DNA of 64,000 nt from Eremophila alpestris peregrina (lineage: Eukaryota > Chordata > Aves > Passeriformes > Alaudidae): NCBI GenBank assembly GCA_009792885.1, contig WMCF01000034.1, positions 6,688,908 through 6,752,907 on the forward strand, read 5' to 3'. How positions within the stretch are numbered: the stretch's first letter is position 1; every line of letters begins with the position of its first letter. A model generated the notes under the pieces. The model ran no database searches, was not told the DNA's origin, and saw only the letters and a list, made by a program, of their open reading frames with translations. A program made the position numbers and the translations under genes. This document shows, one piece after another, positions 11,263 through 24,633 of the stretch.

Positions 11263-14200
11263 TGTACTCAAGTACACAGAGTTAGACAATCACGTGGATG
11301 GGTATGGATTCAGATTACTTTATTACATTCATTACTGAACTCCCAAATTGCTGTCTGACTTGTACTGTTACAGGCTATTACTTATTTATTATTCTCAGTT
11401 CCTTCAGATACATACTTCAGGGTAGCTTGACTGACAAGTTTTCAGAGGAGATCTAAAAGGCAATTAATACTTTCTGCAAATAATTCTGGTGTCTAGAAGA
11501 AGGAAGGCAGAGAGGAAAATATGCGAGTAGAAAGCAGAAGAAATAGGGAGCATTACTTCCATATATTGTGCAAGTTTAGGTTCTATTTCCCTTGAATTTG
11601 AAAAAGCACTAGTTGAGTGGGAGTAATCCACAGCCTGAGTGAGAGTATTTATCTTGGCTGAATATTGAGGAGTGGTTGCACTCCAGGTCCTGCACATTCT
11701 AAACAAAAAGGTTGATATCAAGTTAGTTTGACAAAAAGACAGAAATGGCATGAATCCTTATTACAGGCTTTTTTTTCTGTCAAAATTTAATTTTCTTTTA
11801 TCTAGAAAACACTACCTGCACAGCTGATTGTTTTTGCATACACCAAGATAATTTTCCTTAATGCACAGTCACGTAGATTGAATTTTTAACATAATTTGGT
11901 AAATTAGATAAGATTATTTAAAGAATATATGAAATAATTGGATTCAAATCTATATACTTCTGAACTCCACATTTCTGAGCTTTTCTTTTGTCATGCTTAC
12001 TAAACATGCTAAGGCCTTTGGGACAGAAGAGATAGGTCTGTCACTTCTTCACCTCCACAGTATCATTCTTTCAGACTGTTCTGTGACTCTCTATGCAAGA
12101 GAGCTCCTTTGCAATCCAGTGAGCCTTGACTGTAGTATTTACTGTTAAAACAGTGTAAACTAGTATTTGTTCTAGAGAAAACTTTTTCCCTAATATAAGA
12201 CTCTTCTTGCTAATAGGAAATATAAGTTCTATCCCCTCAACAGGACCAGTTACACAACGGAATTTAATTTAAAGAAACTTGGGATAATGGAAGGTTTCAA
12301 ATTATTATGCAAAAATATGTGCTGTGTCAATTTACAGTAATAGGATCATATTGCACAAGTCAGAGCTATTTAATCAAGATGATTGGTCTTTCTGCTATGG
12401 AAAAAACCAAACAAGATAGAACTAATCTCTGTGGAAAAGTCAGCAAATTAAATGTTGTTTCAATTACAGATTCTAAGTAACTTTCAATCCTTCGTTGTTG
12501 AGTGTTGATATTTTTTGTTGGTGGCACGACAGACTTGTGTTCTTTTTGCTGCAGGTTACGTTGTGAATATTTAAAGATAACATAGTCAGTAGGTATCAAA
12601 CTTCTTGTATTCATTAAATTTAGTCTTGTGTTTATTTTAAAATTTCAGTAATCTTTCCATTTCCTTACTCATTTAGCTGTAATCTGGGGTAGTAATAATG
12701 GATTGTCTTGCAACCATTTTATTTTATACTTGGAAATTATTGGTTTCTTACATATGCTGGAAATTTTACAGTTGCTTGGTTCCAGACAATTCAACACCTC
12801 AAACAGCTTTATGCTAGCTAGGTTTTTTATGACTGATTGTAAGTTAGAAAGTATTATAGTCATACTTTATGGACTGCCTATCTTTTATGGATACTGCCTT
12901 TAGGTAGTGTTCTGCCTTGTAGAGTCACTTTCCTTGATCTTTCTGTAACCTTACTGCTATGCAGACTTATAAAGAATTCACTTCCTTCCAGTTCCTCTCC
13001 CTCAATCTTTCCATGAGGCATCATTTGCCTAAGAAGTGTCTGACTAAATGCTTTAATTCATTCTAGAATTTTTTAAAACGCATAGATTTTTTTTTTGCTG
13101 TGTGATGAATGACCCTGTTTTATTTGAAAGGTTTGTCAAAATTGAGTAGATTTCCAAGGAGCAATTAATTATAAAAATGTCCATAGGTACACCTCCTGTA
13201 TTAACATAAGTAAAATACAGTAAGTTGTTCATATATGCAACTTTTAATTTATTTCTAAATAGCCTATGGTCATAAGGAAGACACTGATGGATTTTAACAC
13301 AATATTATTGGTTTTGGATTTGAGTTTAAAAAAGCTTTTCAGATCTTTGTCTGGTACAGGTGAAACTTTTGATCAGTATCATGACAAAGCCAGTTTTATT
13401 TTATTTCATAACACACAGTCACATGTTGTCAACAAATATTGCATTATTTTTTAGTACTTTTCTCACCCTCAGTATTCTCTCTTACTAGTCTCAGATAATT
13501 TGTGTAGGTCTCAATTATTAACTTGGAAGTGAATATTGATGCTATTAAGGCAACATTTGAAAACGTAAATGTTTGTAATGGCTATAATAATGAAAATACA
13601 TTTCTGTTCTTTACTACTTCACTATAGAAAAATTGTTTTGGATGAAAATATTCTTTCATGAATCATATGTTCTAGAGTACACAGATTTGCCTGCACTCAT
13701 AAATGTGTTGATTCATAAGAATTTATGTTAGTCAGAGGTCTCATTCTGTGCAATCCTAATCCATACAACTTCAGTAGAAACTATTATATTGCATTTCATC
13801 AGAAGTATTAGACACACAGTATTTGCCATGACAATTTTAGGTTGGGAGCAAAAACTCTATTAAGTCCTCATTATGTCCTATTTTGAGGAATGAAAAATGG
13901 TTTTGAAAAATGAAAGTCACAGGCTTTTTCAGCAGCATTGTTTACTCTGTCTCTTCTAATTTCTTCACATCTGGGGTTTTAGTCAGTCTAATCTGTGGGG
14001 GGAAAAAAAAGAAAAAAGGTGAAAAAGAAAAAGTGGAAAAAGAAAGAAAAAAAACATGGCCCTTTTGTTCATATTACTTTGACAGTGAGGCTGATTTTGA
14101 ACTGATTGCTTCAAAGGAAAATCAAAAGCTCAAGATTTGTTACTTTAAGTTCCATTTACATTTACAAGTCTTTGGTTCTCTATATGTTTGAATTTCTGTG

Positions 14201-17200
14201 TTCATTATTTTGAAGTGAAGTAACTCATGTTTGTCCCTTTAAGTAGAAACTGTAGTAGCTACTTCTGAGTCTGTGAGTTAGAATGTGAGATAATGTCCAC
14301 ATTCAGGATTGCAATAATATATGAACATAATTATTTTGTTTTTTCTGAGCATTTTTAAGCTTTTTAAAGAAACATTCTAGGAACATGTAGTCTTCAGGAT
14401 GATGCTAGAAATAAAAGCATCACACTATCTCTAAAAATACTTGCATTCACATTCAGATTATAAACAGAAGGATTTTACTTTACAATATTCTAAAGGAGGA
14501 AAACAAAATGTTACAATATTTTGATGTAAAAGATGCTTTTAAAAGAAAATGTTCCCCCTTCTACAAAACGGTCCTTAAGCAGACCTCATAATCAAATATG
14601 GTAATTACATTCCCCTTAAACAAAAGTTTAAAAAAGGAATTGTGACTAGTGACTTCATATCTTAAGGAATCATTTCAAATATACTTTCTTTCAATTTTAT
14701 TCCAAAGTAGGTAACATGGCTAAATTATTTTTCCAATTTCTTCCTGTCTTCCTTCATAGGACTGTTCATCTTGTCCTAATACATACTGACTGCTTATATC
14801 CAAAGATCTCTTAATGACCACAATCAGTTAAAATAAAATTATGACATAAAAATTAAAAATAATCAAGATGGCTTTCACTTTATCTTTCCAGTATTCCTAG
14901 CATTAGTTCAAAGAATTGTAGTAAAACCAATTCATGACTTTTTGTGACATGAGGGGAAACAATTTAGGAAGACTGTTAAAAGTCAGTGAAAATTGCAGAC
15001 AAAGTTAATGTATAATTCAGATACTGATTTCTTGTCCTCTGTGAAAAATCCTCCCACCCTTCTGACCCCAGGTGTGTTCACTCCATTAAAGGAGCATCCC
15101 TATAGCATCTAGAATTGAAGTGCTTGTTAGTACTTACAGGCCTCCTATCTCCTCTCCAGACCAGTAAGGACCTATTGTAAATACAGACAAAAGATCAGGT
15201 GCATCCCTTCTCAAGGACATGTTGTTTTATATCCCTGTGAACAACATATCTACAAGTTTTGTTAACTGCTGCTTCCTCTGCAAGAAAATGAGAGTAAGAG
15301 ACAGGGAAGATGTGTAGTTATGGCTATGCCCCTATTAACAGAAGACCATAGAATGTGACCAGCGAGCATTGACCATGAAAGCTCTGTGCTGTTCCTAGGG
15401 CAGTTTTGGATTTGGTCAGGGAATAGACAAAAGAGAACTATGGATCAAATTAACGACTAATGACTCCACTGCCATAGGTAGAGCATGTTTAAAGCTTCTT
15501 TCTGAAAGAACAAAATACACGTTATATCTTTATCCAGATATTTTAGTTTTTCCAGATATATTTTAAGTTTTTATCAGACTTTAGGAGTAGCTGGGAGCTG
15601 CAATGTCAACGATAACTACTATGTTTTTTTAGCACTGCCTTATCCCATTTCCATCATCAGGGGATCCAGCCTAAGTTCTGGCTGAGGCATCTGCCATTAA
15701 AAATTACCTATGAGATTTTGTGATGCAAGAAACGTATGTTGCCTTTAATTAAAGATATGTTTCTACATATGGAAATATGACAGAGAGGGACACAGCAACC
15801 CATAATTCTACTCACAGACAGTTTTTGAAAGTTTAGTGAGAACAAAGAGCTGATTTTTACTATATTCTAGAACTGTGCTTTATGTCGGACACCAGCTATT
15901 TCTAATCTGTTCCTTAAAGGTTTTGATGTTTCTAACATGTAGGAAAACCCTTATGAAGCCACCAAAACTTTCCTCTGTTACCTGAATGTATGATAGAAGA
16001 AATAAATTATATCATGTATTTGCCCTACCTCTTGAAAGGCAGATTTATCAATACTATTCTCTGAAAACACTCTTAAATTATCATTATCATTTGCTTTGGT
16101 TTGGTTTGTGAGTTTTTTTCCCTAATGACCATGTATCAAAAATATTAAATACTAATTTGTTTTATTTGCTTGAGTTTATCAAAGGTCATAAGGCATACAT
16201 CTTTTTCTAACATATAGAAACACAGATTTCAAAAATTGGTTTATGAATCCCCTGTATAAAGGCCTGGAAGTGTCAAGATGCCAAGATGTCAACAGTAGAG
16301 TATTTCACCTCAGCAAAACACTTCACCAGCAAAGATTAGCATGACATCTCCATAATTCCTGACAAAATTTGGGAAGTTGAATGAAGTGAGCAACACCAAG
16401 GATACCATCACAAAGCAGGTATAGATAATGTAGAAGGTTTATCCTTAATAAAGGGTTATGACAGAGACAGATCTGTTCAGAAATCTATAGAAAAGGATGG
16501 GAATACTAAACAGAAAAAAGGCTGAGGTTTAAATCAAAGAAATTTGGGAAGTTAAATTTTAACAGATAGAAATTACAGTCAGTGTACACACAATCCATCA
16601 CAAAGAGGGTGATCAAACAGAGGATGGAGCAGAATGGAAAGTTATAGATGCAGTTATAACAGTACACAAATTACAGAAGTTAGGGGAAAATGTGATTGCT
16701 ACTTCCTGGATGAAATGCAGTCTGCTTGTCCAAATTCCCAAATGCAATAAGGGGAAGATGAAACAGAAGGTGGAGTTGTGATGCCACAGCCAGTCTCTGC
16801 TGAAATCCTTTTAGAGGAGGGACCTCAGTGGTTCTTTTATCTGATAAGCTACACAGCAGCTGTCAGCCAAGGGAGAGGAAAGAGAAAGTCTTGCTGTTGA
16901 ACCATCACCTCCATAAAATCACTCTCCTCAGGTGTAATGCTGAAACATACCTCCATCCCAAAATTACCCACCTTTAAGAGGCATGACCATTCCTCGTTTT
17001 GCATGTTGTATGACTAGAGTCATTCAAGCTGCACTGAACAAACTAAAAGTAGTTAGAAATTAAAGGAGATTCCATTGTAACTTCTGGGATCTGTCGATAG
17101 GCTGAACATGTCTTCTCCCTCACAGGGAGGCTGATAATCCTTAAAATCCTTAATGTATGCATGCTGAATGGTTACCTTGAGCAAGCTTTTGTTACAGACT

Positions 17201-20013
17201 ACAACTTTTTAATAGAGCGTTTTGATTATGTTTTTGCAGTCAGATACTAACACCTCGACAATCCTTGAGCCTTAATCTGTCACAATTTTATTGATAAAGA
17301 GTGTTATTCTTTGAACTGCCAGAGTGAGATCTTCAAGGGCACTGGTTGTCTCTGGTAGTGGTAACATACTCCAATAAAAGTGTGGAGAACTAGGAGAGTG
17401 TCTCCCTTCTGCTGTTGGCACATGACTCTGAACATATCAGATGAAACTCTCCCCTCAACTTGGCAGAAGGACTGCTCAGTGTAGAGTCCCTGTGACAGGA
17501 CACTGACAGACTGGTCAGGCTCAAGTGGCTCATCTTTCCTGGGGTGCTGACAGACCAAGTGAACACAAGGAGTTTGAGGAAATCTCCTCTTTCACACCAT
17601 CTTAGCTCATCATCACTGAAGAATATTTACATATTAGGTACTGCATTAAACTAAAGCATTATCCCTCACCAAGTTAGTAAATATTTCTATCCCCTTTCGT
17701 GGTTCAGACCTTTCAAAGAGCAGAAGGGCAACTACCAGATTTTCACACAAGGTACAAGATTCCCCATGAAGTTGAGCTGTGTTGGATCTGGATTTTTAGC
17801 CCTAAATGAACTTAAGTATGCAAGCCTAAGACATTTCTAGACTTATCACATAACTTTCTGTATTATTCTTGAAACCAAGATATACCTCCTAAAACTTATT
17901 CTTTGTTTCCTCATTAACTGCTAATTTCTGTAAGATGAAAATACCCCAGTAGGTAACTCAGCATTAACCAGTTTTTCTGTCATCAATTATATAGAGTTTC
18001 ACATTTGTCAATGTCATAATTTCACCAGATTAAAAATTACTTATCCTTTTCAAATTCAGCTACTTAAAAACTGCTCTACACAGTAATATAAGAACTACTA
18101 GCTATTCCATTGTATATTTAATTAAGGTTTGCTTTCACAGAAATTGTTTAAAATTGTTATTACATATAACATACTGTAATAACACATACTAGAGTATAAT
18201 ATAATTCAGATACATCTGAAGAAAGATAATCCTTAAGAAAGATCTAAGAAAAATAAATTCCTTAATAAATTATAATAAAAAATTTCATGTACCTCAAGCA
18301 ATTAGAAACTATTTGTGAGTTTTTTTAATATTTCTGTGAGGAGGAAAAAATGATGTTTCAGGAGTCCTGTTGCTTTATTCTTTCATCAAAGCAGAATAAG
18401 ACAATGATTAAAAAGTATTTTCTGTTCACAGTTGCAGGTTTTTGCTATCAACTATATTTTTTTCCCAAGGAAAACCTTCTTTCTCTCTCTGTCTCTTCAG
18501 CTGCTAATGCCTCTTTTGTCTGATGCCTCTATCTTTGTCTTTTTTTCAATTCTGCCTGCTTAGGCTCTCAAATGCTACCAATTCCACAAGGTTAATACAC
18601 AGTTTTCTACATTTGTATTCAGTTTAAAATGATTTCAGCCCCTCAATGCAGGCAGCTTAACTTCTGACCTGCCTCATATTTGCAAGTGTTTCACACAGTA
18701 GCTCTTATTGTTTTGAACATTTAATTCCAGTAAAGGAGTTCAGATACTACTGTTAATCCTGGAAAAAAAATTGGAAAATTTTATTCCATACTTACACTAC
18801 CACTATTCCAGCAGGTTATTCTTTTGGTCAGAGCCATAATCAATTACTTTCGATGTTGCATCACCCTTACAGTCATTATTTTAATTAAACTAGGTGATTA
18901 CAAAGCCTGTTGGAAATGATTAAGTGTTTAACATTTTGCACTAAAAATGGCAGAGGCTTCTCCAAATTAATTACTCTTTCTGTGATACTATCTTTAATCA
19001 GTTTCATATCATTTTTATAGAATGGACTTTTCATTGAAAGAAAAACAAACCAAACAGAAAAAAACAGACCAACAAAAACCCAGCCAAACAAACAAAACCC
19101 AAAACTCTCACCCTCCACAGATTAAATGATTTTTCTAAATTTGCCTAGCTACAATTACCACAAAATAAAGTATTTGTAATATACATTGTTTTGTCTATAT
19201 AGTGTGTCACCAGTGTCTTCCATATTGGTTCTTCCAAGTCAGTGATCAAGTCACCATTTAATTTTTTGTTCAATAAATTAAACAGATTGGGCTCCTGGAG
19301 TCTCTCACTGTATCACCCTATCCAATCCTTCTTCCATTTTTTTTCCCCCTAGGTATTTCCCTGCTTCTACAGTCATTGCTACAATTCGTATTCAAAGCAG
19401 AGCCCTGCATCACACCCTAAACAATTATTCACCTTAAGTAAGGCTCCCTCTTAGAGTCTGTTTTTGTAAACAACACATCCTTGCACAGCAGCACATCCAA
19501 TCTACAAGCATGAGTTTATTTCTTTGCATCGTGACACAATTCATATTCTTTATGCATGTTCACCCTGGCTAGTGGAGAATTAGGATCTTGGAGGAACACA
19601 TTTCCTTGAGAATGTATCTCTAGCCCAACATAACCTTCGATGCCTTCATAAAAGGAATTAGCATCCATACTCAGACTTATTAAAATAGTTTAATTTTACC
19701 TTGCCACGTGACTGCCAACACGATTGTATCTATTCTTGTGGGAAGATTATATAACATTCTTCTAAAAAAGTGAAAAAAAAATTTTGCAATTGTAGCAAGG
19801 TATCTTTTTTGTCACATTTGATATTATTTTCCTCTGTTTCTATCCTAGTCTAACTGCAGCGATACTTTCAATTGAAAATGTTTAAATTTTAATTGCAGAT
19901 TAAGGACTAAAAAGAACAAGATGTAATCACATATAGTTACAGTTGCACACACACACACACACATTTTAAAAGGTTCATCCTTATTCATCACTTGTACAAT
20001 CCTCATGTGATGA
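11263..20013. other. Long AT-rich stretch, no gene or full transposon recognised
   Basis: About 8.7 kb in which I recognise no gene, RNA or mobile element. Open frames are all below 100 codons. Points of minor interest are a minus-strand 84-codon frame followed closely by AATAAA (17287-17558), an A/CAAA patch at 19039-19101 and a (CA)n tract at 19946-19963. The rest looks like ordinary single-copy noncoding DNA. Confidence 0.55.
19946..19963. repeat. (CA)9 microsatellite
   Basis: Uninterrupted CA dinucleotide repeat of 18 bases directly upstream of the LTR at 20014. Confidence 0.95.
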
Positions 20014-20504
20014 TGTACAAAGGTCTGCTGGGATAGAGTTAATTTTTTCATAGCAGCTCATATGTAGCCAAAGCAGTGTTTGTGACACACAAATCCATTA
20101 GCTGTTGCCAAGCAGTGCTTCCATAGCATCAAGGCTTTCTCTGTATCTCAAGCTGCCCCTCAGCAGGTAGGTGAGGAATGGACAAGAGATAGGGAAGCTG
20201 AGCTGAAAGGACCAAAGAGATATTCCATACTTCATGGCATCATACTCAGCAATAAAACTGGAGGCAGACTTTCCAAATTAACCATTTCTTGCAGACTGGC
20301 TTGGCATCATTTGGTTGTCTGATTGTCACCACCTTTCAGTTCTTCCCCACCTATTCTCTTTCTTCACTTATTAAGCTGTCTTTATCTCAACCCATAAATT
20401 TTCCCCAGTTTTACGTTTCTAGTTTTCTCCCTGTATCCCACTGTGGGGGAGTGAATGAGTGACTGGTTAAAAGATTAGCTGCCATCTGGGTTCAACCCAC
20501 CACA
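20014..20504 (+). mobile_element. Solo ERVL-type LTR
   Basis: The segment starts TGTACAAAGGTCTGCTGGGATAG and ends in GGGTTCAACCCACCACA. Both the 'gctgggatagagttaatttt' block and the 'ttaagctgtctttatctcaacc' block near the end are characteristic of a widespread avian ERVL-class LTR (recognised from memory of the family, not by search). An AATAAA-containing CAGCAATAAAACTGG stands where related LTRs carry a TATAAA promoter box. No retroviral internal sequence flanks it on either side, so I read it as a solo LTR. The 5-bp flanks (GATGA left, TCTTG right) do not match, so a target duplication is not confirmed. The 5' boundary is less certain than the 3' one. Confidence 0.75.
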
Positions 20505-23020
20505 TCTTGGTAAGTGGAAGCCACTGAAGTGAAATCCCTTCTTACTATTCTACAGTTTTCAGAAGATCAGTGTGGAAGAAAAGCCCACAACAGAAAAATC
20601 CCCTGCCATTTCTGTTCTGCTTCTTTTCATACTGTAGGGTATTGACCTCTGGCTACTTTGCATATCTAATATCTAACTTAAACTTCTGTGACAAAAAATC
20701 TACAGGCATTTCCACCCAAAAAAAGTTGACAAATATATGAGAAAATTAGTAATTAATTAATTCAGAGTATAAGAACAGAGAAACCAACAAAATTACTTGA
20801 GTGACACTTTCAAAAAACCAACAACTTATGCTTCCCCAAAACAGCATCAAATAGTGGAAAGAGGTTACACAGAGAGCCTTTTTACTTGTTACTTTAACTG
20901 TACTAATAATTACTAAAATCAAAAGTAGTAGAACATTACTGAAATAAGAGTTTGAGAAAAGCAAGGTTTAATTGTTTGTAATAGACAGCTATTAAACTAA
21001 GGAGTTCCTCAGGTTTATTTTCCCTCTTGTTTTTATTTTGATTGGGAACTAAGGGTGGACTATTTTTTCTCTTTTTATTTGATCTTTTTCATGGCATATT
21101 TTTGGCTAAAATAATTTTTAATATCAGCAGTGGACATCCTTAAATATCTGTTGTATCTTTAAATGCAGAGTTTAAAAGTTTCTTCACAAGAAACCTTTAA
21201 AAGTATTTTTAGTTTTGGAGAAACAGACTAAGCAAAAAAGCTCAGCATATCCTTAAGTGTGAAATGAAGATTTGGTAACTTCATACCTTATATTTTATCA
21301 ACAATCAATAGCTTGCAGGTCTATATAATCATCAGAATCCCACTCTACAGGCTGACATTAGCTAGTCAAACATAATTTAGTACAAAATTAAGTGTAAACA
21401 GGTCACCAGAAAGATTTTTTTAATACATTCAGTCTACAGCAAGGAAATTTTCTGTCTCCAGGTGAAAGAAATTACATATATTACTATACCTTCTGGCTGC
21501 TTCCTGTTTGAATTCAGAGATTAAAGTATTTTTATAGCTTTTTTAGATCAAAAAATTACTTGCAGAGAATACTAAATTTATATAAATATTTGAGATTACA
21601 TTAATACCTTTTGAAAATATAATCCAGGTCCCTGGTGAAAAATCTACTTGAGACATGGATTTGGTGGGCCAAAGGTACACTTACCTGTCTGTTTGTTTAC
21701 TGGCAAGTAATTTTTTTTAAAATTGTGGGTAAAGCACTTATTGCTGATTAAAATATGAAGTACTGTGACTCCTCCATTTCCTTTTTTGCTTTAACAGAGA
21801 AAATGCAGACACAGAGTAGATTAAGATTTAGGATTTCAAAACCGATTTTCAAACATGACCAACTTGCTCACCCAAGGAGTTTGCATCACCATTTAAAAAT
21901 CTCCACCATGAAAAATTTTGAGAAAACTGTGTCAATAACCTCATCAACAATAGACATTCAATGTAAAATGTATCATTGTAAAGCCAGTAAACTTGTGATG
22001 ACTTTTTTTCGTGGTATCTGTATATATTCACATTACATAAAATATACTAAATTACACTTTGTGTTATTGTGCATGTAGTGAACTCTGTTTTTAAGGCAGC
22101 AGACTGCACACATTACTAAAACACCACAATTTAATAGAAATGGAAGAGCTTTATCTATATTTTTTAACTTGATGAAATTTATTTGGGGCATTATTGCAAC
22201 ATTGCACTTTCAGTAGTTGAGAAGTTGAGCTTTATGAATGGAAAACCCATCTAGCCAAACACCACTACTACTAAAATACATTCAGTATTATGTAGCAGTG
22301 TCAGCACAGGGAGAAGTCTATAAGATGCCAACATCTTTCAAAAGGAAATAAAAAACCGAGGATAAAGAATACAATCTCTAGCAAGTAAAGGTCACATGAA
22401 AAAGTGAAATAAGAATAAGCATTCACTGTTACTTGTTCAGCATATTGATGAACACTGCATCTAACCAAGTACAGGGTAAGTATATAAGGATTATGTGTAC
22501 AGAAACATAAACAATTGCATAGTATACACAAATAGAAGATATTTTAACAAGCCATTCAAGAGGAAATTACACAGTATTAATTTCCTCATGAAGTTTTTAC
22601 ATGTAAGCTTAGATGTTTTCAGCATTAGGCAAAAGACTCTGTTGTAGTGCTTTGTGTAAATATAGATTGTATCACAAGGGTAATTTTCGTCCATGGTTTG
22701 GTATGAAGACTCAAACCTCTTGCTTTACTCAACTGTTTATAATATACTGTGCTTCATTCTAACTAATCATCAGTTTTCATAGTATCTTTGTAATCTATAA
22801 CCTAATAACAGGTTATGTAATAGTTTTGCCTTCATGATGGATGTTTTCATTTCTTGATTTTGATCCTTTTCTTGCATGTAAGAACCACATGGGCTTTCTT
22901 AACAGGAATAATTTCTTACAATGTCTTTCTGCAGTAATGGCTTTAATTAGTCCTTTAGGCCTGAAGGAATGCATGATTCACAGAAAAAAAAATTAAAATT
23001 GCCTTCTAATTTAAATGTTA
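20505..23020. other. AT-rich unique sequence, no gene found
   Basis: No recognisable element. The longest frame (21755-22078, plus, 107 codons) has no motif, and its length is within what chance gives in sequence this AT-rich. Confidence 0.55.
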
Positions 23021-23580
23021 TCATAGAATTATAGAGTAGCCTCACAGGAGAGGTGCTCTGTTCCTCTAATCATCTCGGTGGCCTCCTCTGGATTCATTCC
23101 AACAATTCCATGTCCTTCCTGTCCTAGGCACCCCAGAGCTGGATGCAGGGTTCCAGGTGGGGTCTCAGCAGAGCAGAGCAGAGGGGCAGAATCCCCTCCC
23201 TCCCCTGCTGCCCACACTGCTTTGGATGCAGCCCAGGACACGTTTGGCTTTCTGGGCTGGGAGTGCCCATGGCTGGGTCATGTCCAGCCTCATCCACCAG
23301 CATCCCCAAGTGCTTCTCCCCAGGGATGCTTTTGATCTATTCATTCCCCAGCCTGGACTGATGCCAGGAGTTGCCCCAACTCAGGTGCAGCACCTTGCAC
23401 TTGGCCTTGTTAAACCTCATGAGATTACCGTGGGTCTGCTGGTAGAGTTTTTAGTTTTTACAGGGCCCTCTAGAGGCAATCCCATCATTCAGGTGTGTCA
23501 GCTGTACCACTCAGCTTTGTCACCTGCAGATGTGCCAAAGGTTCACTCAATACTTTCATCTCTGTCCTTAATGATAGCCT
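23021..23580 (-). mobile_element. CR1 LINE fragment with internal deletion
   Basis: Reading on the plus strand it begins TCATAGAATTATAGAG, the complement of the CR1 terminal octamers, but jumps directly to 'cctcacaggagaggtgctctg', which lies some hundreds of bases further into a normal CR1 3' region. It then runs through 'agctggatgcagggttccaggtggggtctc', 'gatgcagcccaggacacg' and 'cttgttaaacctcatgag' toward the end of the reverse-transcriptase ORF. It is markedly more GC-rich than its surroundings. The several open frames here (up to 147 codons on the plus strand) run through this element, mostly opposite to its coding strand, and are not genes. Confidence 0.9.
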
Positions 23581-24577
23581 TTATTCTTCCCCTCCTATAG
23601 GACAACTAAAATTATAACTCCAAGCATGCTCACAGCAAATGTCTCTGGAAGAGCACTGCTTCTCATAAAAGTAGAGTACTGAAGCAAAGAATATGGTGGT
23701 TTGCATCCAGTGGCTCTGAAAAGCACTGGGTTTTCTTTGTGAGGTACCTGACTGCATTTTATTTTATTTGCAGGGTAATAAACACCAAAAATTGACTGTA
23801 TCTAGTTTATCTGGCATGAGGAGATCTTTTCTATGGAGAAATACAAAGATAGCACAAACTTTAAATGCATTGACATTTTGTGTTCAATTGAAGACCTGCA
23901 TCTTAAAGGCTTCAGTTAAATAAACTTCAAGTAATTATCTTATTTCTAAGGAAATAATAATAGTTAATGAAGTAAGGGAAGAGATTAGTGCTTCTAATGA
24001 CAGAATTAGTTCCTATTCTAGCAGGTGTTTATGTTGCCCACACTGAGCAGAAAAGTAGGCCATTGTGTGATAAAGCCAGAATGAGTCACTTTTAAGCTGT
24101 CTTTTCTTTCTTTTTTTTTCCCCTTTTTCTTCCCATTGAGCAGAGAACCATATTGATATTGTGCTCACTTGCAATGAGTATTTATATTTTCCAAATGTTT
24201 ACAGGTGCTATTCAACTGAAACTAGGACTGTGATTCAGTAGACCAAAGAACAATTATTCACATCAGTGAGGAGGAAAAAGGTAGAATACAAATAGGAAGA
24301 CTCCATAAGAGATGTTAGAACATAAATAGTCGAGGCAGTTTTACAAACATTTTGATGAGAAGATTTGAAACCATACACGAAATTGGAATAAAATCACCCA
24401 TACAACTGTGCACATCAAAGTTATAGATAGCAGAAGGAAATTTCAATAGAAGCTTCAACAGAGCAGCATGCTGTACATTTAGAACAAGCATTCAGCTCTG
24501 AGGAAGTCTCCCAGGCATAAAAGTTTTTTTCATTTGCCTTGCTTGGCTCTCTATCACCTATAGCATCCTAGGAGATG

Positions 24578-24623
<46 letters not shown>

Positions 24624-24633
24624 CAGACAGACA
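24578..24633. repeat. Compound (GATA)11(GACA)3 microsatellite
   Basis: Eleven uninterrupted GATA units at 24578-24621 pass directly into three GACA units at 24622-24633. GATA/GACA compound arrays are the Bkm-type simple repeat known from vertebrate genomes. The array is likely length-polymorphic. Confidence 0.97.

Noticed and set aside
23078..23600. Plus-strand frames of 72-147 codons in GC-rich sequence
   Set aside because: Sequence is a minus-strand CR1. Frames reflect low stop density in GC-rich repeat DNA.
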